From NCBI RefSeq assembly GCF_002009175.1, contig NZ_CP018047.1, positions 1 through 64,000 of the forward strand: DNA of 64,000 nt, written 5' to 3'. Position numbers and translations under genes: made by a program. Shown here one piece after another: positions 8,297 to 17,055 of the stretch. The first letter of the stretch is position 1. Each line of letters begins with the position of its first letter. The notes beneath the pieces were generated by a model. It saw nothing but the letters and a program-made list of their open reading frames with translations, had not been told where the DNA came from and made no database searches. The stretch is from Streptomyces niveus (GTDB lineage: Bacteria > Actinomycetota > Actinomycetes > Streptomycetales > Streptomycetaceae).

Positions 8297-9057
8297 AGGG
8301 CATGAGCGAAACCATCGAACAGGCGCTCGTCGCTCCCCGCTACCTGGCAGGTGGCGGTGACCCGGGCTGGGTCACCGTTCCGCTTCACCGGGCGGCGGGC
8401 TGGAGTTACGGGCACGACCCGCTGATGCCCCGCGTCATCCTCACCAGCCCCGACCAACTCACCCAGCTGCGCATCGACCCCGACCCGGACGATCCGTGGT
8501 GGACCATCCGGCACGCTCGTGACGCGCACCGGCCCGGATGGGCTGCCACGTTCGGCGCCCGCACCCCGGTCGAGATCATCGCCGCGTTCACCGATGCCCT
8601 CACCGATCCACCGGGGCCCGCCGGCACCGGAGCGGATCCGTTCGTCCCTCTGCGGGAGGCCGAGTGGGACACCCCGCGGCACCTCTACGGACTCGCCTCA
8701 CCCGACGGCATCGCACTTGTGGAGCATCTCGGCACCGCCGGAAACGACCTGTGGACCGTCGAGACCGCGGTGATCGAGAGCCCGACGATCTGGCGGGCCT
8801 ACTTCACCGGCAGCACCCCGACCCACCTGATCACGGCCTTCACCCGGTCGCTGGCCGACCAGACCCCCGTCGCCCGCGACCCGAGCAACATCCCGGGCTT
8901 CGCCCGCGACCGCATGAGCGTTGGCACCCGCCGCGTCCCGGCAGCTGATGTCGCCTCCGCCCTGGAGCGACGCGTCCGCGCGCTGGCCGCGCGGCACACC
9001 GCACCGCCAGCTGCCGCACCCGCGCCGCACGTCCCCCCGCCGCGCCGCACCCGCTAA
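8293..9057 (+). CDS. DUF317 domain protein 3
   Basis: 254 residues from GTG 8293, which overlaps the previous stop; ATG 8302 is an alternative. The first repeat reads APRYLAGGGDPGWVTVPL, SPDQLTQLRIDPDPDDPWWTI and WAATFGARTPVEIIAAFTDAL. The second includes FVPLREAEWDTPR, SPDGIALVEHLG and WRAYFTGSTPTHLITAFTRSLA. The tail ends RRTR. It is a paralogue of the copies at 5540 and 6746. It immediately precedes the coupling ATPase gene. Confidence 0.75.
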   Translation: MKGMSETIEQALVAPRYLAGGGDPGWVTVPLHRAAGWSYGHDPLMPRVILTSPDQLTQLRIDPDPDDPWWTIRHARDAHRPGWAATFGARTPVEIIAAFTDALTDPPGPAGTGADPFVPLREAEWDTPRHLYGLASPDGIALVEHLGTAGNDLWTVETAVIESPTIWRAYFTGSTPTHLITAFTRSLADQTPVARDPSNIPGFARDRMSVGTRRVPAADVASALERRVRALAARHTAPPAAAPAPHVPPPRRTR

Positions 9058-9112
9058 CCCGCTGACCCGGCGCCCGCGCGGCCCTCACCTCCCCACATAT
9101 CTGGAACTGCCC

Positions 9113-10909
9113 TTGCCCCAGCCCTCCACCAGTTCGAACACCGAGGGCTACGACCTAGCCTTCCGCCTCCTTCTCGCAGTGCTCGTTGTCGCTGTGCCCC
9201 TGTCCCACCTGGCCTGGCTGGGCGGCAACCTCACCGCCCGGCTGACCGGCGGCGACTGGGCGCCGTACCAGCCCACCACCGCCCTGCTTCACCCCGACCA
9301 GCTCTGGCCCCACCTCGGTGATACGGCCCTGCTGATCGGCACCCGGATCGTCCCGGTCGTGGTGCTGCTCGTCCTCGGCGCCCTGGCCGCCGTCCTGTGG
9401 TCCCGCCACAGAAACAACAGCAGCGGCGGCGACCGGAAGAAGATCACCGGTATGGCCAAGGCCCGGGACATCCAGCCCCTGATGGCGAAAGCGACCGCTG
9501 CGAAGGCGCGTTCGCTGCGGCCGAGCCTCAAGGACGCCAAGCGCGTCGAGGCGGCTGATGCCGGTGTCCTTCTCGGCAACCTCCAGGGCACCCGGCACGA
9601 AGTACGCATGGGCTACGAGGACGTCGCCGTCGCGATCATGGCGCCGCGCTCCGGGAAGACCACCTCGCTGGCGATCCCCTCCATCCTCGCCGCGCCCGGC
9701 CCGGTCCTACTCACCTCCAACAAGGCCGGCGGCGACGCGTACACGGCCACCCTCGACGCCCGCACGAGGGCGGGCCGGACGTGGTCGATGGACCCGCAGC
9801 AGATAGCCCACGCCGACCGGGCCATGTGGTGGAACCCCCTCGCCAGCGCGACCACGCTGGACGGTGCGAACCGGCTGGCCGGGCACTTCCTCGCCGCCTC
9901 CGTGGACGCCTCCCAGCAAGGGGACTTCTGGTCCAAGGCCGGATCCAACATCCTCAGCCAGCTCCTGCTCGCCGCCGCCCTGGACGAGCGTCCCATCACC
10001 GACGTGATGCAGTGGCTCGCGTTCCCCGCCGACCGCACCCCACTCGACATCCTGCGCGACCACAACCTGCGGGCCGTCGCCGCCCAGCTGAAAGGCACCG
10101 TCGAAGGCCCGCCCGAAACCCGCGACGGCATCTACGAAACCGCCCGCCAGTACGCCGCCGCCCTCCTCAACCAGGAGATCGCCGCCTGGGTCACCCCGCA
10201 GAGAGATGTTCCCGAGTTCCGGCCGGGCGACTTCGTCACCAGCACTGACACCCTCTACCTGCTGTCGAAGGACGGCGGAGGCGGAGCGAGCGCGCTGATC
10301 GCGGCGTGCGCGGACGCGGTGATGCGGGCCGCGACCGCGCAGGCCGAGCGTGCCGGCGGGCGCCTCGACCCGCCACTGCTCGCGATCCTCGACGAGGCCG
10401 CGAACGTGTGCAAGATCAGCGATCTGCCGGATCTGTACTCCCACTTGGGCTCCCGGGGGATCATCCCGATCACGATCCTTCAGTCCTACCGCCAGGGCCA
10501 GAAGGTGTGGGGGGACGCGGGCATGGACGCCATGTGGTCCGCCTCCACGATCAAGGTCATCGGCTCCGGCATCGACGACCCCGACTTCGCGGACAAGCTC
10601 TCCCGCCTCATCGGCGACCACGATGTCCAGACGACGTCGACCTCCCACTCCGAATCCGGCAAGTCCACGTCGGTGTCGATGCGGCAGGAGCGGATCCTGC
10701 CCGCCGACGCGATCCGCGCCCTGCCCAAGGGCACCGCCCTGTGCTTCGCCACCGGCATGCGCGTCGCGATGCTCGACCTGCGCCCCTGGTACCTGGAACC
10801 CGACGCCGCCGAACTCACCGCAGCTTCCGCCCGCGCGTCGAAGGCCATCACGACCCGCGCCGTCGCGAAGCACGCGCCGAAGCAGAGCGGCTTCGACAAG
10901 GCCGCATGA
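9113..10909 (+). CDS. VirD4/TraG-type conjugative coupling ATPase
   Basis: 598 residues if started at TTG 9113. Two N-terminal membrane helices lie at about residues 15-40 and 80-105. They precede a cytoplasmic P-loop domain with Walker A APRSGKTT at about 177-184 and a Walker B-like strand LLAILDEAAN near 424. The segment ILQSYRQGQKVWGDAGMDAMW is typical of type IV coupling proteins. Such proteins sit at the membrane and bring the relaxase-DNA complex to the transfer channel. Length fits the actinobacterial members. No other type IV secretion gene lies in the window. It suggests a conjugative or mobilisable element rather than a TraB-type plasmid. Confidence 0.85.
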   Translation: MPQPSTSSNTEGYDLAFRLLLAVLVVAVPLSHLAWLGGNLTARLTGGDWAPYQPTTALLHPDQLWPHLGDTALLIGTRIVPVVVLLVLGALAAVLWSRHRNNSSGGDRKKITGMAKARDIQPLMAKATAAKARSLRPSLKDAKRVEAADAGVLLGNLQGTRHEVRMGYEDVAVAIMAPRSGKTTSLAIPSILAAPGPVLLTSNKAGGDAYTATLDARTRAGRTWSMDPQQIAHADRAMWWNPLASATTLDGANRLAGHFLAASVDASQQGDFWSKAGSNILSQLLLAAALDERPITDVMQWLAFPADRTPLDILRDHNLRAVAAQLKGTVEGPPETRDGIYETARQYAAALLNQEIAAWVTPQRDVPEFRPGDFVTSTDTLYLLSKDGGGGASALIAACADAVMRAATAQAERAGGRLDPPLLAILDEAANVCKISDLPDLYSHLGSRGIIPITILQSYRQGQKVWGDAGMDAMWSASTIKVIGSGIDDPDFADKLSRLIGDHDVQTTSTSHSESGKSTSVSMRQERILPADAIRALPKGTALCFATGMRVAMLDLRPWYLEPDAAELTAASARASKAITTRAVAKHAPKQSGFDKAA

Positions 10910-11012
10910 CCTGCTGCGACCCGCCGGGAGCTTGAACGCCGGTGTCCCGCTGGCGAGATCGGCCGGCGCCGTTCAGCCACTTCCACGCCATAACCAGAAA
11001 GATCCCCCGACC

Positions 11013-11825
11013 TTGCCCGACACCCACCCTGAGGACCTGATCCGGCAACTCCGCTCGCTGGCCAAGGACTTCGCCGACGTTCACCACCTCACCCTGCGCA
11101 CCGGCCTGCTCGACGACGACGCCATCCTGATGCCACTCCTCGCCCGGATCCGCACCACCCAGAGCCTCACCAACCAGACGCTCACCCTCACCCTGGCCAC
11201 CGGCAACAGCACCATCGCCGCGACCGCCGCCGGACGCAGCGCCATCGAGCATCTGACCAGCGCCGCGCGTCAGGGCAACAACGCCGGCGGCCACCTCCTC
11301 GCGGGCATTCCCGCCGCGACCACACTCCACCGCGCCCCCCGCAGCGCGCCGCGCCCAGCCCGTACGCCGCGCACCTCGATTCACCACCTCGCCCTGCGCC
11401 GGCACATCAGCGCCGCCACCGGCCTCCTGCGGGACGCGCCGGTCATCTGTCTCGACGCCGCCGCGCTCATCACGGCCGCCCTCACCACCTCGGCTCTCGT
11501 CCCGGGTGACGTGCTGCCACGGCTGACGGACCCGCAACTCGCCGCGTTCCGGCTGATCTCCCAGCGTGCCGTCCGCATCCGCCAGCGTGAAGGACGGCCG
11601 CCGTTCCTCCACACGAGCGTTCCCGCACCGACCATCACCGCCACCGTCGCCGCACTGGAACGCAAGAAACTCGTGACCCGTGACACCGGCACCAGCCTCG
11701 ACGAGGGCCAGGAACTCATCCTCACCACCACCGGACAACGCGCCCTGCCCGCACTCGTACTACCGACCGCCGCTGCGAGCCGCACAACTCCCGCACCAGC
11801 ACCGCCGCGAAGGCGCACCCGCTGA
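11013..11825 (+). CDS. Hypothetical protein with a winged-helix-like C-terminus
   Basis: 270 residues from TTG 11013 (TTGCCC, with AGAAAG upstream). The N-terminal half is helical. Residues about 170-255 (LTDPQLAAFRLISQRAVRI to VPAPTITATVAALERKKLVTRDTGTSLDEGQELILTTTGQRAL) look like a winged-helix DNA-binding fold: a recognition-like helix, a short lysine turn and a beta wing. The genes at 12766 and 14384 share this C-terminal pattern, so they form a second paralogous family here. The tail ends RRRTR with the CGCTGACC gene-end motif. Confidence 0.55.
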   Translation: MPDTHPEDLIRQLRSLAKDFADVHHLTLRTGLLDDDAILMPLLARIRTTQSLTNQTLTLTLATGNSTIAATAAGRSAIEHLTSAARQGNNAGGHLLAGIPAATTLHRAPRSAPRPARTPRTSIHHLALRRHISAATGLLRDAPVICLDAAALITAALTTSALVPGDVLPRLTDPQLAAFRLISQRAVRIRQREGRPPFLHTSVPAPTITATVAALERKKLVTRDTGTSLDEGQELILTTTGQRALPALVLPTAAASRTTPAPAPPRRRTR

Positions 11826-12119
11826 CCCCCGCCGGAACGCGCGAAAGGCCCGCACGCCTGCTGCGAGCAGCGGGAACGGAAGCTCAACGTACGGGGGCGA
11901 TACACAACTACCGGGAAAAAGGGGGCGGATGGCCCGGCACAAATCTGTCGCATCCCTACCAAAGACCCTGGCAACCGAAGGAAACGAGGCAATCGGCGCT
12001 ATCCGCTGTGGAGCCCGGGACCATCTCGACCAACCCAGCCGGAGAGCCTGGCCTGCGCCTTCACCTGCCCACCCTGACTCTCCAATTCATCCGGTGCGCG
12101 CGGACCCGGAGCGCGCCGG

Positions 12120-12434
12120 TCAGTCCGTGGTCCTGAACAGCGTTAGAAGCCGGGCACGTTGCTTGGCGCCGAGGCCCTGGACGCGGCGCCTGTCGGAGAT
12201 ATCCAGGTCGGTGAGCAGCTGGCCGGCGCGGATGGTGCCGATGCCGGGGAGTGATTCAAGGAGCCGGCGTACCCGGAGCTTGCCGACTACGTCGTCCTCG
12301 CGGGCGAGCAGGGCGGGGAGTGTCAGGGCCCCTGATTTGAGAGCGACCAACAGATCTGCGCGTTCCCGGCGGACCGCCAACGCCTTCTCCAGCGCCTGGG
12401 CCCTCTGCGAGAGGGTCAGTGCGGGCAGTGCCAT
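12120..12434 (-). CDS. Integration host factor, actinobacterial type (sIHF/MihF paralogue)
   Basis: 104 residues from the ATG at 12434; upstream in-frame starts at 12446 and 12494 are possible. MALPALTLSQRAQALEKALAVRRERADLL followed by DDVVGKLRVRRLLESLPGIGTIRAGQLLTDLDISDRRRVQGLGAKQRARLL matches the layout of chromosomal sIHF: an N-terminal helix, then a helix-two-turn-helix with the LLESLPGIG hairpin and a terminal RGLG loop. sIHF binds duplex DNA and affects nucleoid shape and recombination. It is the only clear minus-strand gene in the 1-21 kb block and sits between two members of the winged-helix family. Confidence 0.85.
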   Translation of the reverse strand: MALPALTLSQRAQALEKALAVRRERADLLVALKSGALTLPALLAREDDVVGKLRVRRLLESLPGIGTIRAGQLLTDLDISDRRRVQGLGAKQRARLLTLFRTTD

Positions 12435-12512
12435 GAGTATCGCCATCCCTTGCTCTACGACTGAGGCATCACCATCCTCCCACTGCAGGACCAATCACCC
12501 ACAACGGTCGAG

Positions 12513-12657
12513 TCAATTGCGGGTGTTTGACTGTGTATTGGAGGTAATCACGCCAGTCATTCGATCATGAAGAGGCGTTGGGTCGGCGTCAAGGCCATGG
12601 CCCATCACGTCGATCACGGCCACGTCCAGGACGGTGTCGTTCAGGGCGTCGTCGAAC
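12513..12657 (-). pseudogene. Remnant of a SpoIIE/PP2C-type phosphatase
   Basis: On the minus strand a short open stretch reads FDDALNDTVLDVAVIDVMGHGLDA, which fits the core of Streptomyces SpoIIE-type phosphatases (the conserved metal-binding VxxIDxMGHGLxA). An in-frame stop lies just upstream and the similarity ends after about 25 residues, so only a fragment remains. It lies directly upstream of the sIHF paralogue. The rest of 12495-12765 shows no gene. Confidence 0.35.
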
Positions 12658-12765
12658 TACCCGGTGCCACCCCAACCCGGTCGGCGCCGCTGCCGCACCA
12701 GCCCGTATCCACCCCGCAGGCAGCCCCCCGAAACCCCTGACCCGTTCTCCCCGGAGCCCAACCCC

Positions 12766-13620
12766 ATGCCCTCACTCAACCTGCCCGAACAAGCCCAGCA
12801 AGTCCGCGATCTGGCACACGAATTCGAGGCCCTGCGCGCACGCGTGCGTGGCGTCTCCTACACCCCCGGCACCGACGCGCTGCGCCAGATCGGCCCGCTC
12901 CTGCTCACAACACAGGACCTGACCGCCACGCTCCTCGTCCGCCTGGGCGCCCTCGCCAACAGCCCCTACACCCGTACCCCCGGCAGCCACGCCAGCCTTG
13001 AATGCCTGTCCTCGCTCGTACTCGCCTCCACCCTCGCCGGCAACGACCTCGCCAATGCCCTGCACGCCAACCCCCTCGAAGGAGCGGCATTCCCCGGCTA
13101 TCGGGCAGACAACGACTCGGATCGTGTGGCCCGTCACGCCACGGCCATACCGCGCATGACCGGCCACCTGAACGACGCAGCCCACCAGCTCGACCTGAGC
13201 GCCACCGGCTGCCACTACGTCGCCACCGGCATCACCAGCGACCTCGCCGACACACAAGCCAACCAGGCGAAGTCCGGTCAGCAGACTGCCGGTCCCGCGC
13301 TCAGCCCCGCCCAGTACGACGCCCTCACGGCTCTGAGCGCCGGAGAAGGAACGCTGTACGAAAGTCCGCGCCGCGGGCTGGGCGTAACCCGCGTCGTCAC
13401 CCACGACGGAACCCGTGTTTCCATCGCCACCTACCGGGCCCTTGCCAAACGCAGGCTCGTCACCGTCGACACCAGCACCTCGCTGTTCCACGGACAGAAG
13501 ATCACCGTCACCGGCGATGGGCAGCGGGCCCAGGCAGAACACCGCCCGCTCCCGGTCACGCCCCCGGCTGTCGCGGCCCCTGTGCCGACGGCATCCCGCG
13601 CGCAGAAGGCACGGCGTTGA
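12766..13620 (+). CDS. Hypothetical protein with a winged-helix-like C-terminus
   Basis: 284 residues from ATG 12766. An earlier in-frame start would put a low-complexity segment in front of a clean N-terminus, MPSLNLPEQAQQVRDLAHEFEALRARV. Residues about 180-260 (LSPAQYDALTALSAGEGTLYES, VSIATYRALAKRRLVTVDTSTSLFHGQKITVTGDGQRA) resemble a winged-helix domain and match the paralogues at 11013 and 14384. The tail ends KARR. The stop is TTGA, overlapping the TTG start of the DUF317 gene at 13617. Confidence 0.55.
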   Translation: MPSLNLPEQAQQVRDLAHEFEALRARVRGVSYTPGTDALRQIGPLLLTTQDLTATLLVRLGALANSPYTRTPGSHASLECLSSLVLASTLAGNDLANALHANPLEGAAFPGYRADNDSDRVARHATAIPRMTGHLNDAAHQLDLSATGCHYVATGITSDLADTQANQAKSGQQTAGPALSPAQYDALTALSAGEGTLYESPRRGLGVTRVVTHDGTRVSIATYRALAKRRLVTVDTSTSLFHGQKITVTGDGQRAQAEHRPLPVTPPAVAAPVPTASRAQKARR

Positions 13621-14387
13621 ACCGCTTCGCGCCCGAGGAACGGGTACTCGTCTCGCCGCGTCATCTGGCGGGAGCCGGTCCCGGCCAGCTCGCCGACGCG
13701 CTCGGCCCGCTGATCCACCTCTTCGGCTGGCCTCCGCAGCACGACGCTACGACCGGACACGTCGCCATCAACAGCCCCGACCACAGTCTTCGTATCGACT
13801 TCGAACCCGGCCGGTACGACGGCATCTGGTGGACCATCGTCCACCACGAGCCTTACTGGGAAGCGGAGTTCACCCGGCAGACCCCCATCGAGGCCATCGC
13901 CGCCGTCACCCAGGCCCTGCCCCAACTGCTCGGCGACCGCCGCCACACCGAGCGGATCCCGCTCACCGCTCTCGCCCTCACCGAGATCGCCCACCTGAAC
14001 CACTGGGCGGCCGGAGAGGAGAACGGCACACTCACCTCACCCGACCGGCACTGCCTCCTGCGGCACGCCCCCGGTGACGAGAGGCCGTGGCGGTTCCAGC
14101 ACCACGTCCACGACGGATTCGACACCCACTGGCACGCCTCCTTCACGCGCGACACCCCCGAACGGCTCGTCGCCCAGTTCTTCGCCCACCTCGCGACGAC
14201 CGCACCGGTGGAGCGCGCCTTCCGCGACATCCCCCACCTCGTGCGGGACCTCAACGACGCGCTGATCACACCCGTCCGCGGAGCCGCCGTGAATCCGCAT
14301 GTCCACCACGCCGGCGCCCAGCTCGACCACGCGGTACGCGCCGTCGCTGACACCGCAGCCGAACGGAAAAGCCCGCACCTCAGATGA
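13617..14387 (+). CDS. DUF317 domain protein 4
   Basis: 256 residues from TTG 13617, coupled to the preceding stop. Motifs are SPRHLAGAGPGQLADALGPLIHLFGW, SPDHSLRIDFEP, WWTIVHHEPYWEAEFTRQTPIEAIAAVTQAL, then a second repeat with LTSPDRHCLLRHAP and WHASFTRDTPERLVAQFFAHL. This copy diverges more from the other three, for example HLAGAG in place of HLAGGG. Its stop overlaps the ATG of the 14384 gene, repeating the alternation of DUF317 and helical or winged-helix genes seen on the left. Confidence 0.7.
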   Translation: MNRFAPEERVLVSPRHLAGAGPGQLADALGPLIHLFGWPPQHDATTGHVAINSPDHSLRIDFEPGRYDGIWWTIVHHEPYWEAEFTRQTPIEAIAAVTQALPQLLGDRRHTERIPLTALALTEIAHLNHWAAGEENGTLTSPDRHCLLRHAPGDERPWRFQHHVHDGFDTHWHASFTRDTPERLVAQFFAHLATTAPVERAFRDIPHLVRDLNDALITPVRGAAVNPHVHHAGAQLDHAVRAVADTAAERKSPHLR

Positions 14388-15187
14388 CCACACCCACCGC
14401 ACCGGCCGAGCATCTGCTGCTCCTGGCCGCCGACTTCACCCGGCACAACGACGCCCTCACCCGGCTGCGGCTGAACGGCACCAGCCCCGCCACCGCCCTC
14501 ACCCACCACACCTCCTCCACCCAGCACCTGGCCAACTCGGCACTGCACATCGTGGACACCCTCAACACCCAGCCGATGTACCACAGCCCCGTGATCCGCA
14601 CCGTGTACGCCCGGGTACGGCAGCTCGCCCACCTGGCCACGAGCGCCGCCGACCACCTCCTGGACGCCGTGGACATCCTCAACAACACCCGCCCCGGAAT
14701 ACCCGTCCACGGCCAGGGCCCGCTTCTGACCCACGAGCAAGCCCTCAGGGGGGCAGGCAGCCGCCTCACCCTCGTACGGGACCTGACCGACCTCGGCGCC
14801 CACGACGCGGTGACGACCGCGGAAGTGTTCGTCACCGAACGGCGCCACCGGGGCGCCATCCCCTCATACCGTCCGCCCGCGCTGTCCCCCGCCCAGGACA
14901 CGGCGCTGCGTGCCGTCGCACGGGGCGAGGTGACGGTCACCGACGACAAGCCCTCCGTCCGCCGCGACAACATCCGCATCACGATCAGAACCATCCGCTC
15001 CCTGGAGTCCCGCCACCTCGTAGCCCGCGAACCCTGCCCGCGCTGGCTCCACGATCAACGGATCCACCTCACCTCAGAAGGGTGCCGCGGCCTGGCAGCC
15101 ACCTTCGGCCGGCCACGCACCCCCGCACTCACGACCGCCCGACCGGCCGGCGGCCCCGCCGTGACCTCCCGTCCGATGACCCGTTGA
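14384..15187 (+). CDS. Hypothetical protein with a winged-helix-like C-terminus
   Basis: 267 residues from ATG 14384 (ATGA overlap). The N-terminal 150 residues are helical with many His and Thr. The C-terminal domain (LSPAQDTALRAVARGEVTVTDDKPSVRRDNIRITIRTIRSLESRHLVAREPC to IHLTSEGCRGLAA) parallels the winged-helix-like region of the 11013 and 12766 proteins. The tail ends PMTR and the gene closes CGTTGACC, close to the common gene-end motif. Function unknown; DNA binding is inferred from fold-like spacing only. Confidence 0.55.
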   Translation: MTTPTAPAEHLLLLAADFTRHNDALTRLRLNGTSPATALTHHTSSTQHLANSALHIVDTLNTQPMYHSPVIRTVYARVRQLAHLATSAADHLLDAVDILNNTRPGIPVHGQGPLLTHEQALRGAGSRLTLVRDLTDLGAHDAVTTAEVFVTERRHRGAIPSYRPPALSPAQDTALRAVARGEVTVTDDKPSVRRDNIRITIRTIRSLESRHLVAREPCPRWLHDQRIHLTSEGCRGLAATFGRPRTPALTTARPAGGPAVTSRPMTR

Positions 15188-15290
15188 CCACATCCGCCTG
15201 GAGCCCACCACGTCTTCCGACACCCCGACCGTCCACGACCTCGCCCGCGCCCTCGCCGCCCACCTCCACCCCGACGCCGCCCCGCGCGAC

Positions 15291-15779
15291 GTGACCGTCA
15301 GCTTCAGCGCCCGGCCCCAGGCGCCCATCGAATTCCGCCACCGCGGGCGCGGCGGCCCCGTCACCGGCGTCGCCCAGGAACTGCACGCCCACCTCTTCGG
15401 CCTCCTCCCCGTGGACGAAGCCCCGCTCCCCACCGCCCTCGACGCACTCCTGCAAGCCACCCACACCGCGACCAGTCCCGAGCAACGGACCGCGGTCCTG
15501 CACCAGCTCGCCGACCAGCTGCGCAACGCCACCGAGATCATCCAGCGCCACCAGTACGAGGCCCAGTGGGACCGGCTCCCCGACGACGTCGCCGCACAAC
15601 TCCGCCACGCCCACGACCAAACCCAGCAAGTAGCCGAAGCCCTCGACCGCGTCGCACCCGCCTTCAACAGCCCGCCCACCACGGACACCACACCCGACCG
15701 AAGGCCCCCACGCGAACCACACGACGGGCCAGTCGCTCCAACGACCACCCCTACGCCACCGGCCGGACGACGCCGCTGA
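15291..15779 (+). CDS. Hypothetical helical protein, start uncertain
   Basis: 162 residues from GTG 15291, but that start has no ribosome site. The frame is open upstream, and a protein-like segment (TVHDLARALAAHLHPDAAPRD) precedes it. A GGAG six bases before an ACG at 15210 hints at a non-standard start there. The visible protein is helical (ALDALLQATHTATSPEQRTAVLHQLADQLRNATEIIQRHQYEAQW, then AHDQTQQVAEALDRV). Its Pro-rich tail ends GRRR. No family recognised. Confidence 0.5.
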   Translation: MTVSFSARPQAPIEFRHRGRGGPVTGVAQELHAHLFGLLPVDEAPLPTALDALLQATHTATSPEQRTAVLHQLADQLRNATEIIQRHQYEAQWDRLPDDVAAQLRHAHDQTQQVAEALDRVAPAFNSPPTTDTTPDRRPPREPHDGPVAPTTTPTPPAGRRR

Positions 15780-16117
15780 CCTCCGCCCAGCGCCACCCGG
15801 CCGCGGACCCCGGCGGCACCCGTGCTCCACCACCGGACATGCGAAAGCCCCGCACGCAAGCCCCAAAGAGGGGAAGCCCAGCGTGCGGGGCCGACAGACA
15901 GCCCGCCGGGGCCAAGGCCCGAAAGACCCCGGCATACATCTGCCACAGGGACCAACGAGCCCACACCCGAACAGTCACCGATCACCCCACCACAGGGACT
16001 CCCGTGACCGGGATGGCCAGCCTCCGTGGCTCTACCAACCTGTTCCCGCCGGGCCCCCCGCACCGGACAAATCCGGGGGCCAGCCGATCACGACACCACC
16101 CGCCGCAAGGACGCACC
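15780..16117 (+). terminator. Gene-free stretch with two hairpins
   Basis: No convincing gene. A stem of about 11 bp (GCCCCGCACGC at 15847 pairing with GCGTGCGGGGC at 15881) encloses a second small CCCC/GGGG hairpin. A GGCCCCC/GGGGGCC pairing lies at about 16050-16080. Neither has a T-tract, so termination is only likely. The block ends with AAGGA at 16107-16111 before the next gene. Confidence 0.4.
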
Positions 16118-17055
16118 ATTTCCCCTGCTCCCGTATTCAGATCATTCTCGCTCGGCGCCGGAATCCAGTCCAGCGCCATGCTCGCCCTTTCCGCCGAAGG
16201 AACACTCCCAAAGGTCGACTACGCAATATTTGCCGACACCGGATGGGAGCCGAAAGCTGTCTACGATCACCTCGACCGCCTGGAACAGGAAATAGCCGGA
16301 CCAGCAGGCATCCCAATCTTTCGCGTTTCCTCCGGCAACATTCGTGCCGACGCACTCGACCCGGATCACCGGTTCGCCTCCATGCCGCTTCATATCCTGA
16401 ATAAGGACGGCAGGGCCGGAATGACAAGACGGCAATGTACCGGTGAATATAAAATAAAACCGATCAAAAAGAAGGTGCGCGAACTCCTCGGCTACCCGTA
16501 CCCAACGCGCATCCCCAATGGCGTGTTCGTCGAGCAATGGGTCGGCATCTCCACCGACGAATTCCACCGCGCCAAGGACGCCGACGTGAAATACATGCGC
16601 AACCGGCACCCCTCATCACCGACATGAACTGGTCCCGGTCCGACTGCGTCCGCTACCTCACCTCCCGCGGCCTGGCCGACACACCGAAATCCTCGTGTCT
16701 GGGATGCCCGTTCCACGGCAACGCCCAGTGGCGGCACATCCGCGACGAGAACCCCGAAGAGTGGCAGGACGTGGTGGAGTTCGACGCCGCGATCCGCAAG
16801 GGCAACGCCCGCGCCAACGCGACCGGCAACCGGCTGCTCGGCCAGGCGTTCCTCCACCGCTCCCGCGTCCCGCTCTCCGACGCGCCGATCGACCATGTCA
16901 CGGCCGCCGAATGGGCCGCCCGCCAGCGCGAACTCGGCGACGGTGAGATATCGGGTATAGACGCGGCGGAGCACGGGGTGGCCGACGGCTGCTCGCCATG
17001 GGCCTGCAGAGGCGAAGTCGATCCGGTGCAGGGCGACTTCGGACTGGCTTCTTGA
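16118..17055 (+). pseudogene. PAPS-reductase-family protein interrupted by a -1 frameshift
   Basis: The first part begins near FRSFSLGAGIQSSAMLALSAEGTLPKVDYAIFADTGWEP. That is the PP-loop-like nucleotide-binding start of the phosphoadenosine phosphosulfate reductase fold, and it continues to MRNRHP. The frame then stops at 16627, while the -1 frame resumes at 16612 with LITDMNWSRSDCVRYL and CLGCPFHGNAQWRHI. It runs to TGA at 17055, overlapping the next TTG start. One C is missing from the CCCC at 16609-16612. The best-placed start is ATT 16118 behind AAGGA; ATG 16013 is the nearest ATG. In mobile elements such proteins often accompany DNA modification genes. Confidence 0.65.

Noticed and set aside
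11930..12150. Plus-strand open frame beginning near 11930 after a purine-rich run
   Set aside because: It runs antisense into the sIHF gene, has poor codon bias beyond 12000, and resembles no protein I know.
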